From Oxalobacteraceae bacterium (GTDB lineage Bacteria; Pseudomonadota; Gammaproteobacteria; Burkholderiales; Burkholderiaceae_D), in NCBI GenBank assembly GCA_021151485.1, contig JAGKXB010000024.1, positions 1-33,828 on the forward strand: DNA of 33,828 nt. Reading direction: 5' to 3'. The translations under genes and the position numbers were made by a program. Below, piece after piece: positions 16,190 through 25,576 of the stretch. Each line of letters opens with the position of its first letter. Within the stretch, counting starts at the first letter, position 1. A model generated the notes under the pieces. The model worked only from the letters and a program-made list of their open reading frames with translations, ran no database searches and was not told the DNA's origin.

Positions 16190-17422
16190 TTGCGACCAAT
16201 TACAAAATCAAACAAATTGGCTGATGTCTGTTACGACATACGTGGTCCGGTGCTGCAAAAATCCAGAGAAATGGAAGAGCAAGGTCATAAAATCATTAAA
16301 TTAAATATTGGTAATTTGGCCGTATTTGGTTTTGATCCGCCTGATGAAATCGTGCGCGACATGATCTTGAATTTGCATCAAGCTGCGGGTTACACCGATT
16401 CCAAAGGTTTGTTTGCGCCGCGCAAGGCGATCATGCATTATTCGCAAGCCAAAAATATTACTGGTGTGACTATCGAAGATATTTATCTTGGGAATGGCGC
16501 GTCTGAATTGATCGTGATGGCGATGAATGCTTTACTCAATACTGGGGATGAAGTGTTGGTGCCTGCACCCGATTATCCGTTGTGGACGGCCGCAGTGAGT
16601 TTGTCTGGTGGAAAACCCGTTCATTATGTCTGCGATGAGCAATCTGGCTGGTTGCCAGATATTGATGACATTAAAAAGAAAATCACCTCAAATACCAAGG
16701 CAATCGTCATCATCAATCCCAATAATCCAACGGGTGCTTTGTATCCAGTTGAAGTGTTACAGCAAATTATTGAGGTCGCGCGTCAGCATCAGCTGATTGT
16801 CTATGCGGATGAAATCTACGACAAGATTTTATATGATGAAGAAACCCATGTTTCGATTGCGTCACTAGCGGATGATGTGTTGTGTATTACCTTGAATGGT
16901 TTATCTAAAAATTACCGTTCTTGTGGTTATCGCGCTGGTTGGATGGTGGTGTCGGGGGAGAAAAGACATGCCAAGGATTATATTGAAGGCCTGAATATGT
17001 TGGCATCAATGCGTTTGTGTGCCAACACTTTGGGGCAATCTGCTATTCAAACAGCATTGGGTGGTTATCAAAGTATTGATGATTTGGTGGCACCTGGTGG
17101 CCGCTTACGCAAACAACGTGATTTGGCATATCAATTGTTGACAGATATTCCTGGCGTCACGTGCGTCAAGCCCAAAGCGGCGTTGTATATGTTTCCACGC
17201 CTGGACCCAAAGATGTATCCGATTGCTGACGATCAGCAGTTTGCTTATGAGTTATTGGCAGAAGAAAAAGTCTTGATCGTACAAGGTACGGGATTTAATT
17301 GGATTAGTCCTGATCATTTTCGTTTGGTCTTTTTACCTAACGCGGATGATTTGACGGAAGCATTGAATCGTATTGCACGCTTTCTGGAAGGTTATCGCAA
17401 GCGTCACGCAATTTCAGTTTGA
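16190..17422 (+). CDS. alaA: AlaA/AlaT-type glutamate-pyruvate aminotransferase
   Basis: Class I/II PLP aminotransferase of 410 residues, very close throughout to E. coli AlaA (YfbQ), which makes alanine from pyruvate and glutamate. Landmarks are KLADVCYDIRGPVL near the N-terminus, GNGASELIV, PAPDYPLWTAAVSLS, NPNNPTGALY, YADEIYDKILYD with Asp207 and Tyr210, the PLP lysine Lys240 in LSKNYRSCGYRAGW, and VQGTGFNWISPDHFR with the substrate-carboxylate Arg. It starts at TTG with a strong AAGGAG. hom follows after 53 bases. In relatives this gene commonly neighbours hom, so an amino-acid biosynthetic unit is likely. Confidence 0.92.
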   Translation: MRPITKSNKLADVCYDIRGPVLQKSREMEEQGHKIIKLNIGNLAVFGFDPPDEIVRDMILNLHQAAGYTDSKGLFAPRKAIMHYSQAKNITGVTIEDIYLGNGASELIVMAMNALLNTGDEVLVPAPDYPLWTAAVSLSGGKPVHYVCDEQSGWLPDIDDIKKKITSNTKAIVIINPNNPTGALYPVEVLQQIIEVARQHQLIVYADEIYDKILYDEETHVSIASLADDVLCITLNGLSKNYRSCGYRAGWMVVSGEKRHAKDYIEGLNMLASMRLCANTLGQSAIQTALGGYQSIDDLVAPGGRLRKQRDLAYQLLTDIPGVTCVKPKAALYMFPRLDPKMYPIADDQQFAYELLAEEKVLIVQGTGFNWISPDHFRLVFLPNADDLTEALNRIARFLEGYRKRHAISV

Positions 17423-17475
17423 GCGTCGTAGGGTAGTTTTTTTATCATTTTTAAAATATAGAAAATATCAAGTTT

Positions 17476-18798
17476 ATGAAATCGATCAAAGTAGGTTTGC
17501 TAGGCATAGGCACAGTAGGTGCAGGGACATTCCAGGTTTTGCAGCGTAACCAAGAAGAAATCATGCGTCGCGCTGGTCGCGGGATTGAAATTGCTATGGT
17601 TGCTGATTTGGATGTGGCACGTGCAAAGCAAATTACCAATGGCCAATGCACGGTGGTGAATGACGCCCGTGAAGTCGTCAATCATCCTGATATTGATATT
17701 GTCATCGAATTAATCGGCGGTTATGGCATCGCTAAAGAATTGGTATTGCAAGCGATTGCTAATGGCAAGCATGTAGTAACGGCTAACAAAGCTTTGTTGG
17801 CTGTGCACGGTAATGAGATTTTCAAAGCCGCACAAGACAAGGGTGTGATGGTGGCGTTTGAAGCTGCAGTGGCAGGTGGTATTCCTATCATCAAGGCATT
17901 GCGCGAAGGTTTGACTGCAAATCGTATTCAATGGATCGCAGGTATCATCAATGGCACCACCAATTTCATCTTGTCGGAAATGCGTGACAAGGGGTTAGAT
18001 TTTGCGACTGCGCTCAAAGATGCACAGCGTTTAGGCTATGCCGAAGCCGACCCAACTTTTGATATTGAAGGCATGGACGCAGCGCACAAGGCAACGTTGA
18101 TGTCAGCAATTGCGTTTGGCATTCCGGTGCAATTTAATAAGGCCTACGTGGAAGGTATTCAGCATTTGCAAGCGGTGGATATTCGCTATGCGGAACAATT
18201 GGGTTATCGCATCAAGTTGTTAGGGATTACACGACGTGCGTTAGTCAACGGCGTGGAAGGTATCGAGTTGCGCGTGCATCCGACGTTGATTCCTACCAAA
18301 CGTTTGATTGCGAATGTAGAAGGCGCGATGAATGCAGTGCTGGTACAAGGTGACGCAGTTGGTGCGACTTTGTATTACGGCAAAGGTGCTGGCTCTGAGC
18401 CAACGGCATCGGCTGTGATTGCTGATTTGGTCGATATTACGCGCTTGGCGACGGCTGATCCTGAACATCGGGTACCGCATTTAGCATTCCAACCCAATGC
18501 CATCAACGATATCCCTGTCTTAGCGATATCTGAAATCACTACCAGCTATTACTTGCGCATACAAGTCGCTGATTTGCCCGGTGTGCTGGCTGATATCACT
18601 CGCATTTTGGCTGATGCCACGATTTCGATTGATGCCATGTTGCAAAAAGAACCAGCAGAAGGTGAAACACAAACTGACATCATTATGTTGACGCATCAAA
18701 CACAGGAAAAAAATATCATGGCAGCCATTGCCACGATTGAAGCCTTGCCTACAGTGGTCGGAACAGTGACCAAAATACGATTGGAAGCATTAAATTAA
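17476..18798 (+). CDS. hom: Homoserine dehydrogenase
   Basis: Reduces aspartate semialdehyde to homoserine, the branch point to threonine and methionine. The 440-residue protein has the nucleotide-binding GIGTVGAG (residues 10-17), VVTANKALLA, the catalytic region AEADPTFDIEGMDAAHKATLM (abbreviated: GMDAAHKATL with the conserved Asp and Lys), and a C-terminal ACT domain from about residue 350 (YYLRIQVADLPGVLADITRI), which in this class mediates feedback by threonine. Length is usual for the monofunctional form. thrC, the customary next gene in many betaproteobacteria, is not here; an nfeD-family gene follows instead after 59 bases. Confidence 0.96.
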   Translation: MKSIKVGLLGIGTVGAGTFQVLQRNQEEIMRRAGRGIEIAMVADLDVARAKQITNGQCTVVNDAREVVNHPDIDIVIELIGGYGIAKELVLQAIANGKHVVTANKALLAVHGNEIFKAAQDKGVMVAFEAAVAGGIPIIKALREGLTANRIQWIAGIINGTTNFILSEMRDKGLDFATALKDAQRLGYAEADPTFDIEGMDAAHKATLMSAIAFGIPVQFNKAYVEGIQHLQAVDIRYAEQLGYRIKLLGITRRALVNGVEGIELRVHPTLIPTKRLIANVEGAMNAVLVQGDAVGATLYYGKGAGSEPTASAVIADLVDITRLATADPEHRVPHLAFQPNAINDIPVLAISEITTSYYLRIQVADLPGVLADITRILADATISIDAMLQKEPAEGETQTDIIMLTHQTQEKNIMAAIATIEALPTVVGTVTKIRLEALN

Positions 18799-18857
18799 TC
18801 GAATTAATTTAGTTCATTCAATTTAGTACGATCTGAAATGATCCAACAGGGAAAACA

Positions 18858-19310
18858 ATGGTGGTTTGGATGACGTGGTTGATATGGGCAGGGGTTCTCG
18901 TCATATTGGAAATGCTGACGGGGACTTTTTACTTGCTAATGATAGCGGCAGGTTTTGCATCGGCTGGGGTGGCGGCATGGTTGGGTGCTGGCAGTGCTAC
19001 GCAATATGTTGTTGCAGCGGTAATTGGGATTTTCGCTACTTACGTGTTGCGCCGTAGCAAGTATGGCAAAGCGAGTAAATCCAATGCGTTTGGTGATCCC
19101 AATGTGAATATGGATATTGGCCAATCGATTTCGGTCGACACCTGGAAAACGAGCGATGACGAAAAAAGCACTGCACGCGTCATGTATAGAGGTGCGATGT
19201 GGGACGTGGAGTTGGCAAAAGGTTCTACCCCTAAAGCCGGTCTTTTTATTATTCGTGAAGTGCGCGGTAGTTGTCTGATTGTTTCAAATGAACGTCGTAA
19301 TAATGTTTAA
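18858..19310 (+). CDS. NfeD-family membrane protein (short form)
   Basis: A 150-residue NfeD-like protein. Two to three hydrophobic segments cover about residues 3-65 (TWLIWAGVLVILEMLTGTFY, then LLMIAAGFASAGVAAWLGAG and a third helix). A soluble C-terminal OB-fold domain follows, ending in VRGSCLIVSNE. It lacks the N-terminal ClpP-like protease domain of long NfeD. Short NfeD genes are almost always paired with an SPFH/stomatin gene, and such a gene follows after 38 bases, so the two products probably act together in the inner membrane. AGGGA precedes the ATG. Precise function is unknown. Confidence 0.88.
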   Translation: MVVWMTWLIWAGVLVILEMLTGTFYLLMIAAGFASAGVAAWLGAGSATQYVVAAVIGIFATYVLRRSKYGKASKSNAFGDPNVNMDIGQSISVDTWKTSDDEKSTARVMYRGAMWDVELAKGSTPKAGLFIIREVRGSCLIVSNERRNNV

Positions 19311-19360
19311 CGAATATTCGTCTAAATAAATATCATAAATACAACTTTGTGTGGGGACTT

Positions 19361-20269
19361 ATGATGGGATTGTTTATTGTTATCGCTGTCGCTATCGTTT
19401 TTATTGTCAAAACCATTAACGTAGTGCCACAACAGCATGCCTGGGTAGTCGAACGATTAGGTAAATATCACGCAACATTGGGGCCAGGATTAAACATTGT
19501 TTTGCCTTTTGTTGATCGAATTGCATACAAGCATGTTTTGAAAGAAATCCCGCTGGATGTGCCACCGCAGGTTTGTATCACCAAAGACAATACTCAGTTG
19601 CAGGTAGATGGCATTCTTTATTTTCAGGTCACTGATCCGATGCGTGCGTCGTATGGTTCCTCCAATTATATTGCCGCGATTACTCAATTGGCACAAACCA
19701 CGTTGCGTTCCGTCGTGGGGAAAATGGAGCTTGATAAGACTTTTGAAGAGCGCGACCATATCAATGCCAGTGTTGTGAATGCGGTTGATGAGTCTGCCGC
19801 TAATTGGGGCGTGAAAGTGTTGCGTTATGAAATCAAGGATTTGACGCCACCCAAAGAAATTTTGCATGCCATGCAAGCACAAATTACAGCGGAACGTGAG
19901 AAGCGTGCTTTGATTGCTGCTTCTGAAGGCCGTAAACAGGAGCAAATCAATATTGCAACTGGTGAGCGTGAAGCATCGATTGCGCGATCAGAAGGTGAAA
20001 AGCAGGCGTCTATCAATTTGGCGCAAGGTCAAGCAGCAGCCATTGTTGCACTTGCCCAAGCAAACGCGGATGCTTTACGGATGACCGCTACGGCGATTGG
20101 CGAGCCTGGTGGTGCTGATGCGGTGAATTTGAAAGTGGCGGAACAGTATGTCGGCGCTTTTGCTAACTTAGCTAAAACGAATAACTCCATTATCGTGCCA
20201 GCCAATTTAAGCGATATCAGTGGGTTGATTGCGAGTGCAATGCAAGTGGTTAAAACTAATAAAAATTAA
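19361..20269 (+). CDS. SPFH/stomatin-like (band 7) membrane protein, QmcA-type
   Basis: A 302-residue inner-membrane scaffold protein of the paraslipin/QmcA type. There is one N-terminal hydrophobic segment (about 2-20), then the SPFH domain (VVPQQHAWVVERLGKYHATL, DGILYFQV, TLRSVVGKMELD, WGVKVLRYEIKDLTPPKEI). A long charged coiled-coil of Ala/Glu/Gln/Arg-rich repeats follows (about 165-245, with AEREKRALIAASEGRKQEQ), then a short C-terminal tail. The frame opens at GTG 19349, but GGGGA at about 19353 fits ATG 19361 or 19364 better. It pairs with the nfeD-family gene upstream. Family members stabilise membrane microdomains or protease complexes; the partner here is not known. Confidence 0.9.
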   Translation: MMGLFIVIAVAIVFIVKTINVVPQQHAWVVERLGKYHATLGPGLNIVLPFVDRIAYKHVLKEIPLDVPPQVCITKDNTQLQVDGILYFQVTDPMRASYGSSNYIAAITQLAQTTLRSVVGKMELDKTFEERDHINASVVNAVDESAANWGVKVLRYEIKDLTPPKEILHAMQAQITAEREKRALIAASEGRKQEQINIATGEREASIARSEGEKQASINLAQGQAAAIVALAQANADALRMTATAIGEPGGADAVNLKVAEQYVGAFANLAKTNNSIIVPANLSDISGLIASAMQVVKTNKN

Positions 20270-20296
20270 TAAAATCAACATACGTTGATACGTTGA
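20257..20296 (+). repeat. Short tandem duplications across and after the SPFH gene stop
   Basis: TAATAAAA recurs at 20257-20264 and 20267-20274 (10-base period) with the stop codon TAA in the second copy. A few bases on, TACGTTGA occurs twice in exact tandem at 20281-20288 and 20289-20296. Confidence 0.7.
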
Positions 20297-20314
20297 TGTA
20301 AGTGGTCAATACAT

Positions 20315-20346
20315 GTAAAAAAGAGCGGGTCTCCGCTCTTTTTTAC
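20315..20346. terminator. Bidirectional terminator between the SPFH gene and smpB
   Basis: A 14-bp perfect stem (20315-20328 with 20333-20346) around the loop GTCT. The core is AAGAGCGG with CCGCTCTT, flanked by six A on the left and six T on the right. It can stop transcripts from both converging genes. Confidence 0.93.
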
Positions 20347-20369
20347 GTTTTATGTTCGACCTTTTATCT

Positions 20370-20819
20370 TTAACGCCTGTGCGTTTTCATAATTTGTTGT
20401 TGCTCACGCTGCCAATCGCGATCTTTTTCTGTATTGCGTTTGTCGTGCTGTTTTTTACCTTTTGCTAATCCAATTTCGCATTTAACGCGACCACGTAAGT
20501 AGTGCAAATTGACTGGTACTAGCGTATAACCAGCGCGTTCAACTTTGCCGATAATTTTGCTGATTTCTGCTGCGTTCAACAATAATTTACGGGTTCTGGT
20601 GGATTCTGGATGTACATGACTAGAAGCGGATAGCAGTGGGCTGATGTGAGCGCCAAATAGGTATATCTCACCATCTCGCACGATCACATATGACTCCTTC
20701 AACTGTGCGCGCCCGGCGCGTATGGCTTTGACTTCCCATCCTTCCAAAACCATACCTGCTTCGTAGCGTTCTTCAATAAAGTAATCGTGAAAAGCTTTTT
20801 TATTATCAACAATGCTCAT
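20370..20819 (-). CDS. smpB: SsrA-binding protein SmpB
   Basis: Binds tmRNA and brings it to stalled ribosomes for trans-translation. The 149-residue protein has the SmpB core: [20 protein letters not shown] (Y-F-I-E block), [52 protein letters not shown], and a C-terminal tail [17 protein letters not shown] that enters the empty mRNA channel. The frame opens at TTG 20825; ATG at 20819 gives the typical MSIVDNKK start. It is divergent from ratA, as in many betaproteobacteria. The tmRNA gene itself is not in this window. Confidence 0.96.
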   Translation of the reverse strand: MSIVDNKKAFHDYFIEERYEAGMVLEGWEVKAIRAGRAQLKESYVIVRDGEIYLFGAHISPLLSASSHVHPESTRTRKLLLNAAEISKIIGKVERAGYTLVPVNLHYLRGRVKCEIGLAKGKKQHDKRNTEKDRDWQREQQQIMKTHRR

Positions 20820-20904
20820 ATGCAATGCCTATGTACTCGGTTAAAATTCGCGCTTTGTATTTTGTTATTAATCAACTTCTTAATTCGTCGCTAACGGTGT
20901 TTGT

Positions 20905-21336
20905 ATGGCAGTCATCCATAAATCAGTCTTATTAGAATATAGCGCCGAACAAATGTTTGCCCTGGTTGACCAGGTTGAGGATTATCCTCAATTTTTACCT
21001 TGGTGTGGTGGTGTTCAGGTACAAGAACGTAAAGAAAATAAGCTGATTGCTACCGTTAACATCCATTATCACGGCATCAAGCAAAGTTTTACGACTGAAA
21101 ACATCAATGTCTCGGCTACTTCAATCAATATGATGCTGCTTGACGGGCCTTTCAAGCACCTGGATGGTTTGTGGACATTTAAGGCTTTACGCGCCAATGC
21201 TTGTAAGGTTGAATTTAGTTTGAATTACGAATTTTCTAGCAAAATCCTAGAGCAAGTCATTGGGCCGGTCTTTAGCATGATCACCAATAGTATGGTGGAT
21301 TCGTTTTGCAAGCGCGCGGAATTAATCTATAAGTAA
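20905..21336 (+). CDS. ratA: RatA/CoQ10-binding START-domain protein
   Basis: A 143-residue polyketide cyclase/START-like protein of the RatA/YfjG/Coq10 family: HKSVLLEYSAEQMFALVDQV, EDYPQFLPWC, LLDGPFKHLDGLWTFKAL, and IGPVFSMITNSMVDSFCKRA at the C-terminus. E. coli RatA was described as blocking 70S ribosome association, while eukaryotic relatives bind ubiquinone. The second role is at least as plausible here, and sequence alone cannot decide. It is divergent from smpB and followed after 17 bases by rnfH. Confidence 0.92.
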   Translation: MAVIHKSVLLEYSAEQMFALVDQVEDYPQFLPWCGGVQVQERKENKLIATVNIHYHGIKQSFTTENINVSATSINMMLLDGPFKHLDGLWTFKALRANACKVEFSLNYEFSSKILEQVIGPVFSMITNSMVDSFCKRAELIYK

Positions 21337-21353
21337 TATATAAATGGCAATAC

Positions 21354-21701
21354 ATGGATCAACATAAGGAATCCTCCCAGCTTTCATCGGTTTTGCATGT
21401 GCAAATTTGTTATGCCAAACCAGGCATGCAAATTTTGCATGACATAGACGTTGTGCCCGGTACCACATTGCAGCAAGCCATCATGCAAAGTGGCATTTTG
21501 CAACGCGTGCCAGAAATTGATTTGTCTACGCATAGTGTTGGTATTTACAGCAAACCCAAGACGTTGGACACACCGCTACGCAATCATGATCGGATTGAGA
21601 TTTATCGTCCTTTGCTCATCGATCCCAAAGAATCTCGCCGTAGACGTGCGGATATTAAAAATATCAAAAATAAGCAATCCTCATCGTCACCATCCAAATA
21701 A
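21354..21701 (+). CDS. rnfH: RnfH/RatB-family ubiquitin-like protein
   Basis: A small 115-residue protein with the RnfH fold: HVQICYAKPGMQILHDIDV, PGTTLQQAIMQSGIL, VGIYSKPKTLDTPLRNHDRI (abbreviated: the GIYSKPKTLDTPLR segment) and EIYRPLLIDPKESRRRRA. The fold is beta-grasp, like ThiS/ubiquitin, but no C-terminal Gly-Gly is present; the tail is lysine- and serine-rich. Its cellular role is unsettled; it is often encoded next to ratA, as here. The next gene, on the same strand after 28 bases, is a reductase rather than the guaB that I recall in related genomes. Confidence 0.9.
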   Translation: MDQHKESSQLSSVLHVQICYAKPGMQILHDIDVVPGTTLQQAIMQSGILQRVPEIDLSTHSVGIYSKPKTLDTPLRNHDRIEIYRPLLIDPKESRRRRADIKNIKNKQSSSSPSK

Positions 21702-21729
21702 GTCAATAAAAGTCGTTCAATATTTAACC

Positions 21730-22728
21730 ATGACGCCAAGTTATCAACGCTGGGTTCTTGCTTCACGTCCGCAGGGTAGGGTTACGGCTGACAATTTTCG
21801 CTTAGAAAATCTGCCCATTCCCACCATAAAAGAAGGCGAAGTCTTGGTCCGCAATCACTATATTTCACTCGATCCTTACATGCGAGCGCGTATGGATGAT
21901 GTGAAAAGCTATGCCGCGGCGCAAGTATTGGGTGAAACCATGATTGCTGGTACGGTTGGTGTGGTGTTGGAATCCAAAAATTCTCAATACATCGCTGGCG
22001 ATACGGTTCTTGCTCATTTGGGATGGGCGGAAATAGGTGTCTCTGATGGGCATTTAATGCGCAAAATTGATGTCAGCAGAATTCCTATGTCAGCCTATTT
22101 GGGTGCGCTGGGTATGCCTGGCATGGCGGCATGGTATGGCGTGACGCAAATCTTGCACCCTACGTCGGGTGATACGGTTTTGGTTTCTGCTGCGAGTGGT
22201 GCGGTTGGTAGCGTGGTGGGACAATTGTGCAAACAACGTGGTTGCCGTGTGATTGGGATTGCGGGTGGTAGTGAAAAATGTGCTTATGTTGTCCAAGATT
22301 TAGGGTTTGACGCCTGTATTGATTATCGTTCGAATAATTGGCGCGAACAGCTTAAACAAGCTACGCCAGATGGCGTCGATGGCCTGTTTGAGAATGTCGG
22401 CGGCGCCGTGTTTGATGCTGGCGTTGCACGCATGAATGCCTTTGGGCGAATTGCTTTATGTGGCTTGATTGCTGGTTATGATGGCGAGCCTATACCATTC
22501 AAGAATATGCGCTATGTATTGGCACGCCGTTTAAGCTTGCAAGGCTTTATCGTGACTGAGCACATGGAATATTGGCCGCAGGGTTTGGCTGAGCTGACGG
22601 CGTTATTTTCTGCTGGGAAATTACGTTATCGCGAGTCCATCGTAGACGGATTGGCCTCCGCGCCGGAGGCCTTGATGGGTTTGTTGAGTGGGAAGAATTT
22701 CGGTAAGCAGTTGGTTAAGTTGGTTTAA
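21730..22728 (+). CDS. Zinc-independent NADP-dependent oxidoreductase (MDR family, CurA/LTB4DH-like)
   Basis: A medium-chain dehydrogenase/reductase of 332 residues, of the double-bond reductase group (CurA, leukotriene B4 12-hydroxydehydrogenase). Features are the N-terminal RWVLASRPQGRVT, SLDPYMRARM, LGALGMPGMAAWYG, the nucleotide-binding VSAASGAVGSVVGQ, the NADP-type region GIAGGSEKC, YRSN, and FENVGGAVFDA. Catalytic-zinc ligands of alcohol dehydrogenases are missing, as expected. The frame runs open to 21451 over rnfH, but the family starts at ATG 21730. No clear ribosome-binding site is visible. The substrate is unknown; typical ones are conjugated enones. The C-terminus LVKLV is coded by a tandem duplication. 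Confidence 0.88.
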   Translation: MTPSYQRWVLASRPQGRVTADNFRLENLPIPTIKEGEVLVRNHYISLDPYMRARMDDVKSYAAAQVLGETMIAGTVGVVLESKNSQYIAGDTVLAHLGWAEIGVSDGHLMRKIDVSRIPMSAYLGALGMPGMAAWYGVTQILHPTSGDTVLVSAASGAVGSVVGQLCKQRGCRVIGIAGGSEKCAYVVQDLGFDACIDYRSNNWREQLKQATPDGVDGLFENVGGAVFDAGVARMNAFGRIALCGLIAGYDGEPIPFKNMRYVLARRLSLQGFIVTEHMEYWPQGLAELTALFSAGKLRYRESIVDGLASAPEALMGLLSGKNFGKQLVKLV

Positions 22729-22760
22729 AAATTATTTAAAAATTATCTAAAAAATTACTC
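22711..22760. repeat. Tandem repeats covering the stops of two convergent genes
   Basis: TTGGTTAAG and TTGGTTTAA lie in tandem at 22711-22728; the second contains the reductase stop. They are followed by three imperfect 11-mers of the form AAAATTATNTA at 22728-22738, 22739-22749 and 22750-22760. The last carries the TAA stop of ygfZ on the other strand. The 26-base spacer therefore consists almost entirely of repeats, and no hairpin terminator is visible. Confidence 0.65.
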
Positions 22761-23750
22761 ACTCGACTGCAATGCATAAGGCAACGGCATAAATTGCAGA
22801 ATTGGCCCCTGCAAAGTTTGCAAATAAATGGGATCAGTCCCAGCATTGTCCAACGCCGCAAGCTTGATTTCGACTAGGCAATCACTTCCTGCATCATGCG
22901 TTACTACATTGACGATCGCGCCGCAAGGTTGCTCGGGATCGCTGCCGCATAGGATTTCCATGCCTGCTTGAATTGGGTTGCCAGTATTGGCGATAGTTGC
23001 TAATGCCATTCTGCGTTTTTGCGTACCAAGATATTGGCTGCGCGCCACGATTTCTTGACCGGGATAGCAACCTTTTTTGAAATTAATTCCACCGATAAGG
23101 TCGAAATTAATCATTTGCGGTACCCATTTTTCTTGCGTGGGTAATGTGATTTGTGGCACGCCGGCATGAATATTCGATAACATCCACGCATTACTACTGA
23201 CTGGATGCAGTAATGGAAATAAGGCAGCACCATGCTTCTCTGCTATTTCTTCGCTGGTAATCCATTGATAGCGCGCGTGACCCCACGCATCGCTCAAGCG
23301 TAGCAAGCTGCCCAATTCATCGTGTTCGATTTTGGTATATGGTTCTGGCGGCAGATTGGGGAAGAGCGTGTTTAATGCTTTGCTGGCAGATGCACCACCG
23401 AAGCCCAGAATGATTTTGCTATCACTGGCATTGCTTTGCTGCACTTTGGCGCGCATGACGAACATTTGCAGGCGCTTTTGCAGCGCGGCTTGCATATCGC
23501 GTGGGACTTGCAAGAAAATCACATCCGCTGTTTTCCAGACTAAAAAAGTGGCCAGTAAGCGTCCTTTCGGCGTGCAATATCCCGCCAAACGTATTCCATT
23601 TTCGGATAAATTTTTGACATCATTGCTGAGCTGATTATGCAAAAAATCCGCTGCTTCTTCTCCTGCAAACGCCATCAAACCCAAGTCATTTAATGGCGCA
23701 ACAAAGCCTGCTGTGATTTGTTCTCGATTGATTACATCGCTGATATTCAT
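22755..23750 (-). CDS. ygfZ: Folate-dependent Fe-S cluster protein YgfZ
   Basis: A tetrahydrofolate-binding protein of the GcvT-like fold, needed for activity or repair of certain iron-sulfur enzymes such as MiaB in E. coli. In the 331 residues are LMAFAGEEAADFLHNQLSND (the folate-fold N-terminus) and the family signature KGCYPGQEIVARSQYLG with its conserved cysteine (about residue 228). The length is typical for betaproteobacteria. It is divergent from mltG, separated by 118 AT-rich bases that contain a TATAAT-like box on the minus strand without a clear -35. The ygfZ-mltG-tmk grouping is familiar from this class. Confidence 0.93.
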   Translation of the reverse strand: MNISDVINREQITAGFVAPLNDLGLMAFAGEEAADFLHNQLSNDVKNLSENGIRLAGYCTPKGRLLATFLVWKTADVIFLQVPRDMQAALQKRLQMFVMRAKVQQSNASDSKIILGFGGASASKALNTLFPNLPPEPYTKIEHDELGSLLRLSDAWGHARYQWITSEEIAEKHGAALFPLLHPVSSNAWMLSNIHAGVPQITLPTQEKWVPQMINFDLIGGINFKKGCYPGQEIVARSQYLGTQKRRMALATIANTGNPIQAGMEILCGSDPEQPCGAIVNVVTHDAGSDCLVEIKLAALDNAGTDPIYLQTLQGPILQFMPLPYALQSSE

Positions 23751-23868
23751 AATTTCTGTACTTTCTATATTTAGCCATTATCATTGCGGGCTCATTATAA
23801 ATAGCTCATCAAATTTGCGTTGAAACGCGCTTTGGGCGCAGGGAAAAACTTTCAAGAAATGAATGTGA

Positions 23869-24930
23869 ATGAAAAAGAATATGTATAAAAAACCGCAGGG
23901 AAATACTGCAAGTGTTGTAAAGAAAGTTGTTTCTAAACTATTTTTTCTTGGTGTCATTCTGTTTGCTGGCCTGATCTTTTGGGCGAGACAACCGATTTTG
24001 ACGGCCAAGCAAACAGCGATGGAGTTTTCCATTCAACCAGGTAGTGGTGCGAGTAGTGTGGCGCAACAAATTACTCGTGCCGGCGTGCCTTTGCATCCCT
24101 TGTTGTTTACTTTGATGGTACGAGCAAGTTTGCAAAGTAGTCAATTAAAAGCCGGCAGTTATGCCTTGCAACCCGGCATCACACCGTGGCAATTGATGGG
24201 GCAATTAACGCGTGGTGAATACGCGCAAGAATCCCTGGTCGTCATAGAAGGCTGGCGTTTTTCCCAAATGCGGGCAGCGATTGCGGCGCATTCGGGTTTA
24301 AAACACGATACTGCGGGCATGAGTGATCAGGAAATATTGAAGCAAATTTATCTTGCTAATTCCAGTTCCGATATTGATTACAGCGCCAAAGCAGCGGAAG
24401 GTTTGTTTTTTCCAGACACCTTTTTGTTTGCCAAGGGGAGCAGTGATTTGCAGATATACCAACAATCACATGCCGCTTTACTCAAACGTTTGCACGCAGC
24501 ATGGTCAAAGCGTGATCCTTCTTTGCCTTATAAAACGCCTTACGAGGCTTTGATCATGGCGTCGATTATTGAGAAAGAAACCGGCCAGGCATCCGAGCGT
24601 CCGATGATCGCGGCAGTGTTTATCAATCGCTTGAAAAAAGGCATGCTGCTGCAAACCGATCCCACAGTGATTTACGGCATGGGTGAGCATTATCAGGGGA
24701 ATATCAGAAAGCGCGATTTACTGACGGATACGCCACACAACACGTACACTCGAGTTGGATTGCCACCGACGCCTATCGCCTTGCCTGGACAAGCATCATT
24801 GGATGCTGCTTTCAATCCGGCTAAAACGGATGCTTTATATTTTGTGGCGCGTGGTGATGGAACTAGCCAATTTTCCAGTAACTTGAATGACCATAATCGT
24901 GCGGTTAATCGATTTCAAAGAGGAGGGTAA
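23869..24930 (+). CDS. mltG: Endolytic murein transglycosylase MltG
   Basis: Inner-membrane YceG-type lytic transglycosylase that cleaves nascent glycan strands and is thought to end their elongation. The 353-residue protein has a basic N-terminus, one membrane helix (about 25-43), a LysM-like region ([20 protein letters not shown], then [20 protein letters not shown]) and the YceG catalytic domain with [11 protein letters not shown], the catalytic Glu235 in [18 protein letters not shown], and [17 protein letters not shown] 23869 has a weak ribosome-binding site; ATG 23881 is an alternative. tmk follows after 4 bases with a strong site, so the two are cotranscribed. Confidence 0.94.
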   Translation: MKKNMYKKPQGNTASVVKKVVSKLFFLGVILFAGLIFWARQPILTAKQTAMEFSIQPGSGASSVAQQITRAGVPLHPLLFTLMVRASLQSSQLKAGSYALQPGITPWQLMGQLTRGEYAQESLVVIEGWRFSQMRAAIAAHSGLKHDTAGMSDQEILKQIYLANSSSDIDYSAKAAEGLFFPDTFLFAKGSSDLQIYQQSHAALLKRLHAAWSKRDPSLPYKTPYEALIMASIIEKETGQASERPMIAAVFINRLKKGMLLQTDPTVIYGMGEHYQGNIRKRDLLTDTPHNTYTRVGLPPTPIALPGQASLDAAFNPAKTDALYFVARGDGTSQFSSNLNDHNRAVNRFQRGG

Positions 24931-24934
24931 AAAG

Positions 24935-25576
24935 ATGCAAGGCGTCACAAGAGGGAAATTTATTACCTTTGAAGGAATCGATGGCGCGGGCAAGTCGACG
25001 CATATTCCTTTTGTCGTAGAACTGTTGCGTGCGCGTGGCAAGACTGTGATTAGCACCCGCGAACCTGGTGGAACAGAGTTAGGAGAGAAATTACGCACCT
25101 TGCTACTACATGAAAAAATGCATCTGGAAACCGAAACTTTGCTGATGTTCGCCGCTCGTCGGGAACATGTGGCGCAGGTGATAGAACCCGCCTTAGCCAG
25201 GGGTGATTGGGTAATTTCCGATCGTTTCACCGATGCCACATTTGCGTATCAAGGCGGTGGACGCAAATTAGATCGGCAAAAATTAATAGCGTTAGAACAA
25301 TGGGTGCATCCTGAGTTACAACCGGATTTAACCTTGCTTTTTGACGTCCCGCTCGATATTGCAAGGCAAAGGTTAGATGCCAGTCGTACTTTGGATAAGT
25401 TTGAACAAGAAAAAAGCGATTTCTTTGCTGCCACGCGAGCAGAGTATTTGCGCCGTGCTAGTGAGTTTCCACAGCGCTTTCAGTTGATTGATTCGACCTG
25501 TTCGATAGCCGAGGTTCAGGCGAGGCTTGAGGAGATCATTGCCTTGAAACAGTTGCCAGTGGCAGGAATAGATTAA
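24935..25576 (+). CDS. tmk: Thymidylate kinase
   Basis: Phosphorylates dTMP to dTDP for DNA synthesis. The 213-residue protein has the P-loop GIDGAGKS (14-21), [14 protein letters not shown], the [16 protein letters not shown] nucleotide-binding and LID region, and [23 protein letters not shown] at 24919-24927 is well spaced for ATG 24935; the longer frame from 24887 runs inside mltG and is not needed. In many relatives holB follows tmk; here the next gene is tal, converging from the other strand after 40 bases, with no obvious terminator between them. Confidence 0.96.
   Translation: MQGVTRGKFITFEGIDGAGKSTHIPFVVELLRARGKTVISTREPGGTELGEKLRTLLLHEKMHLETETLLMFAARREHVAQVIEPALARGDWVISDRFTDATFAYQGGGRKLDRQKLIALEQWVHPELQPDLTLLFDVPLDIARQRLDASRTLDKFEQEKSDFFAATRAEYLRRASEFPQRFQLIDSTCSIAEVQARLEEIIALKQLPVAGID

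Noticed and set aside
16047..16304. Plus-strand open frame overlapping the aminotransferase start
   Set aside because: It overlaps conserved coding sequence in another frame and has no ribosome-binding site or recognisable product.
20905..21701. RatA-RatB as a toxin-antitoxin module
   Set aside because: The naming is historical. RatA has a START/Coq10-like fold and the RnfH partner is not shown to be an antitoxin, so no toxin-antitoxin claim is made.
21451..21729. Long N-terminal extension of the NADP-dependent oxidoreductase
   Set aside because: The extension is out of frame over rnfH, which is a recognised gene; family members start at 21730.
24505..24690. Minus-strand frames within mltG and similar antisense frames throughout
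   Set aside because: They lie opposite conserved coding sequence and show no recognisable product.
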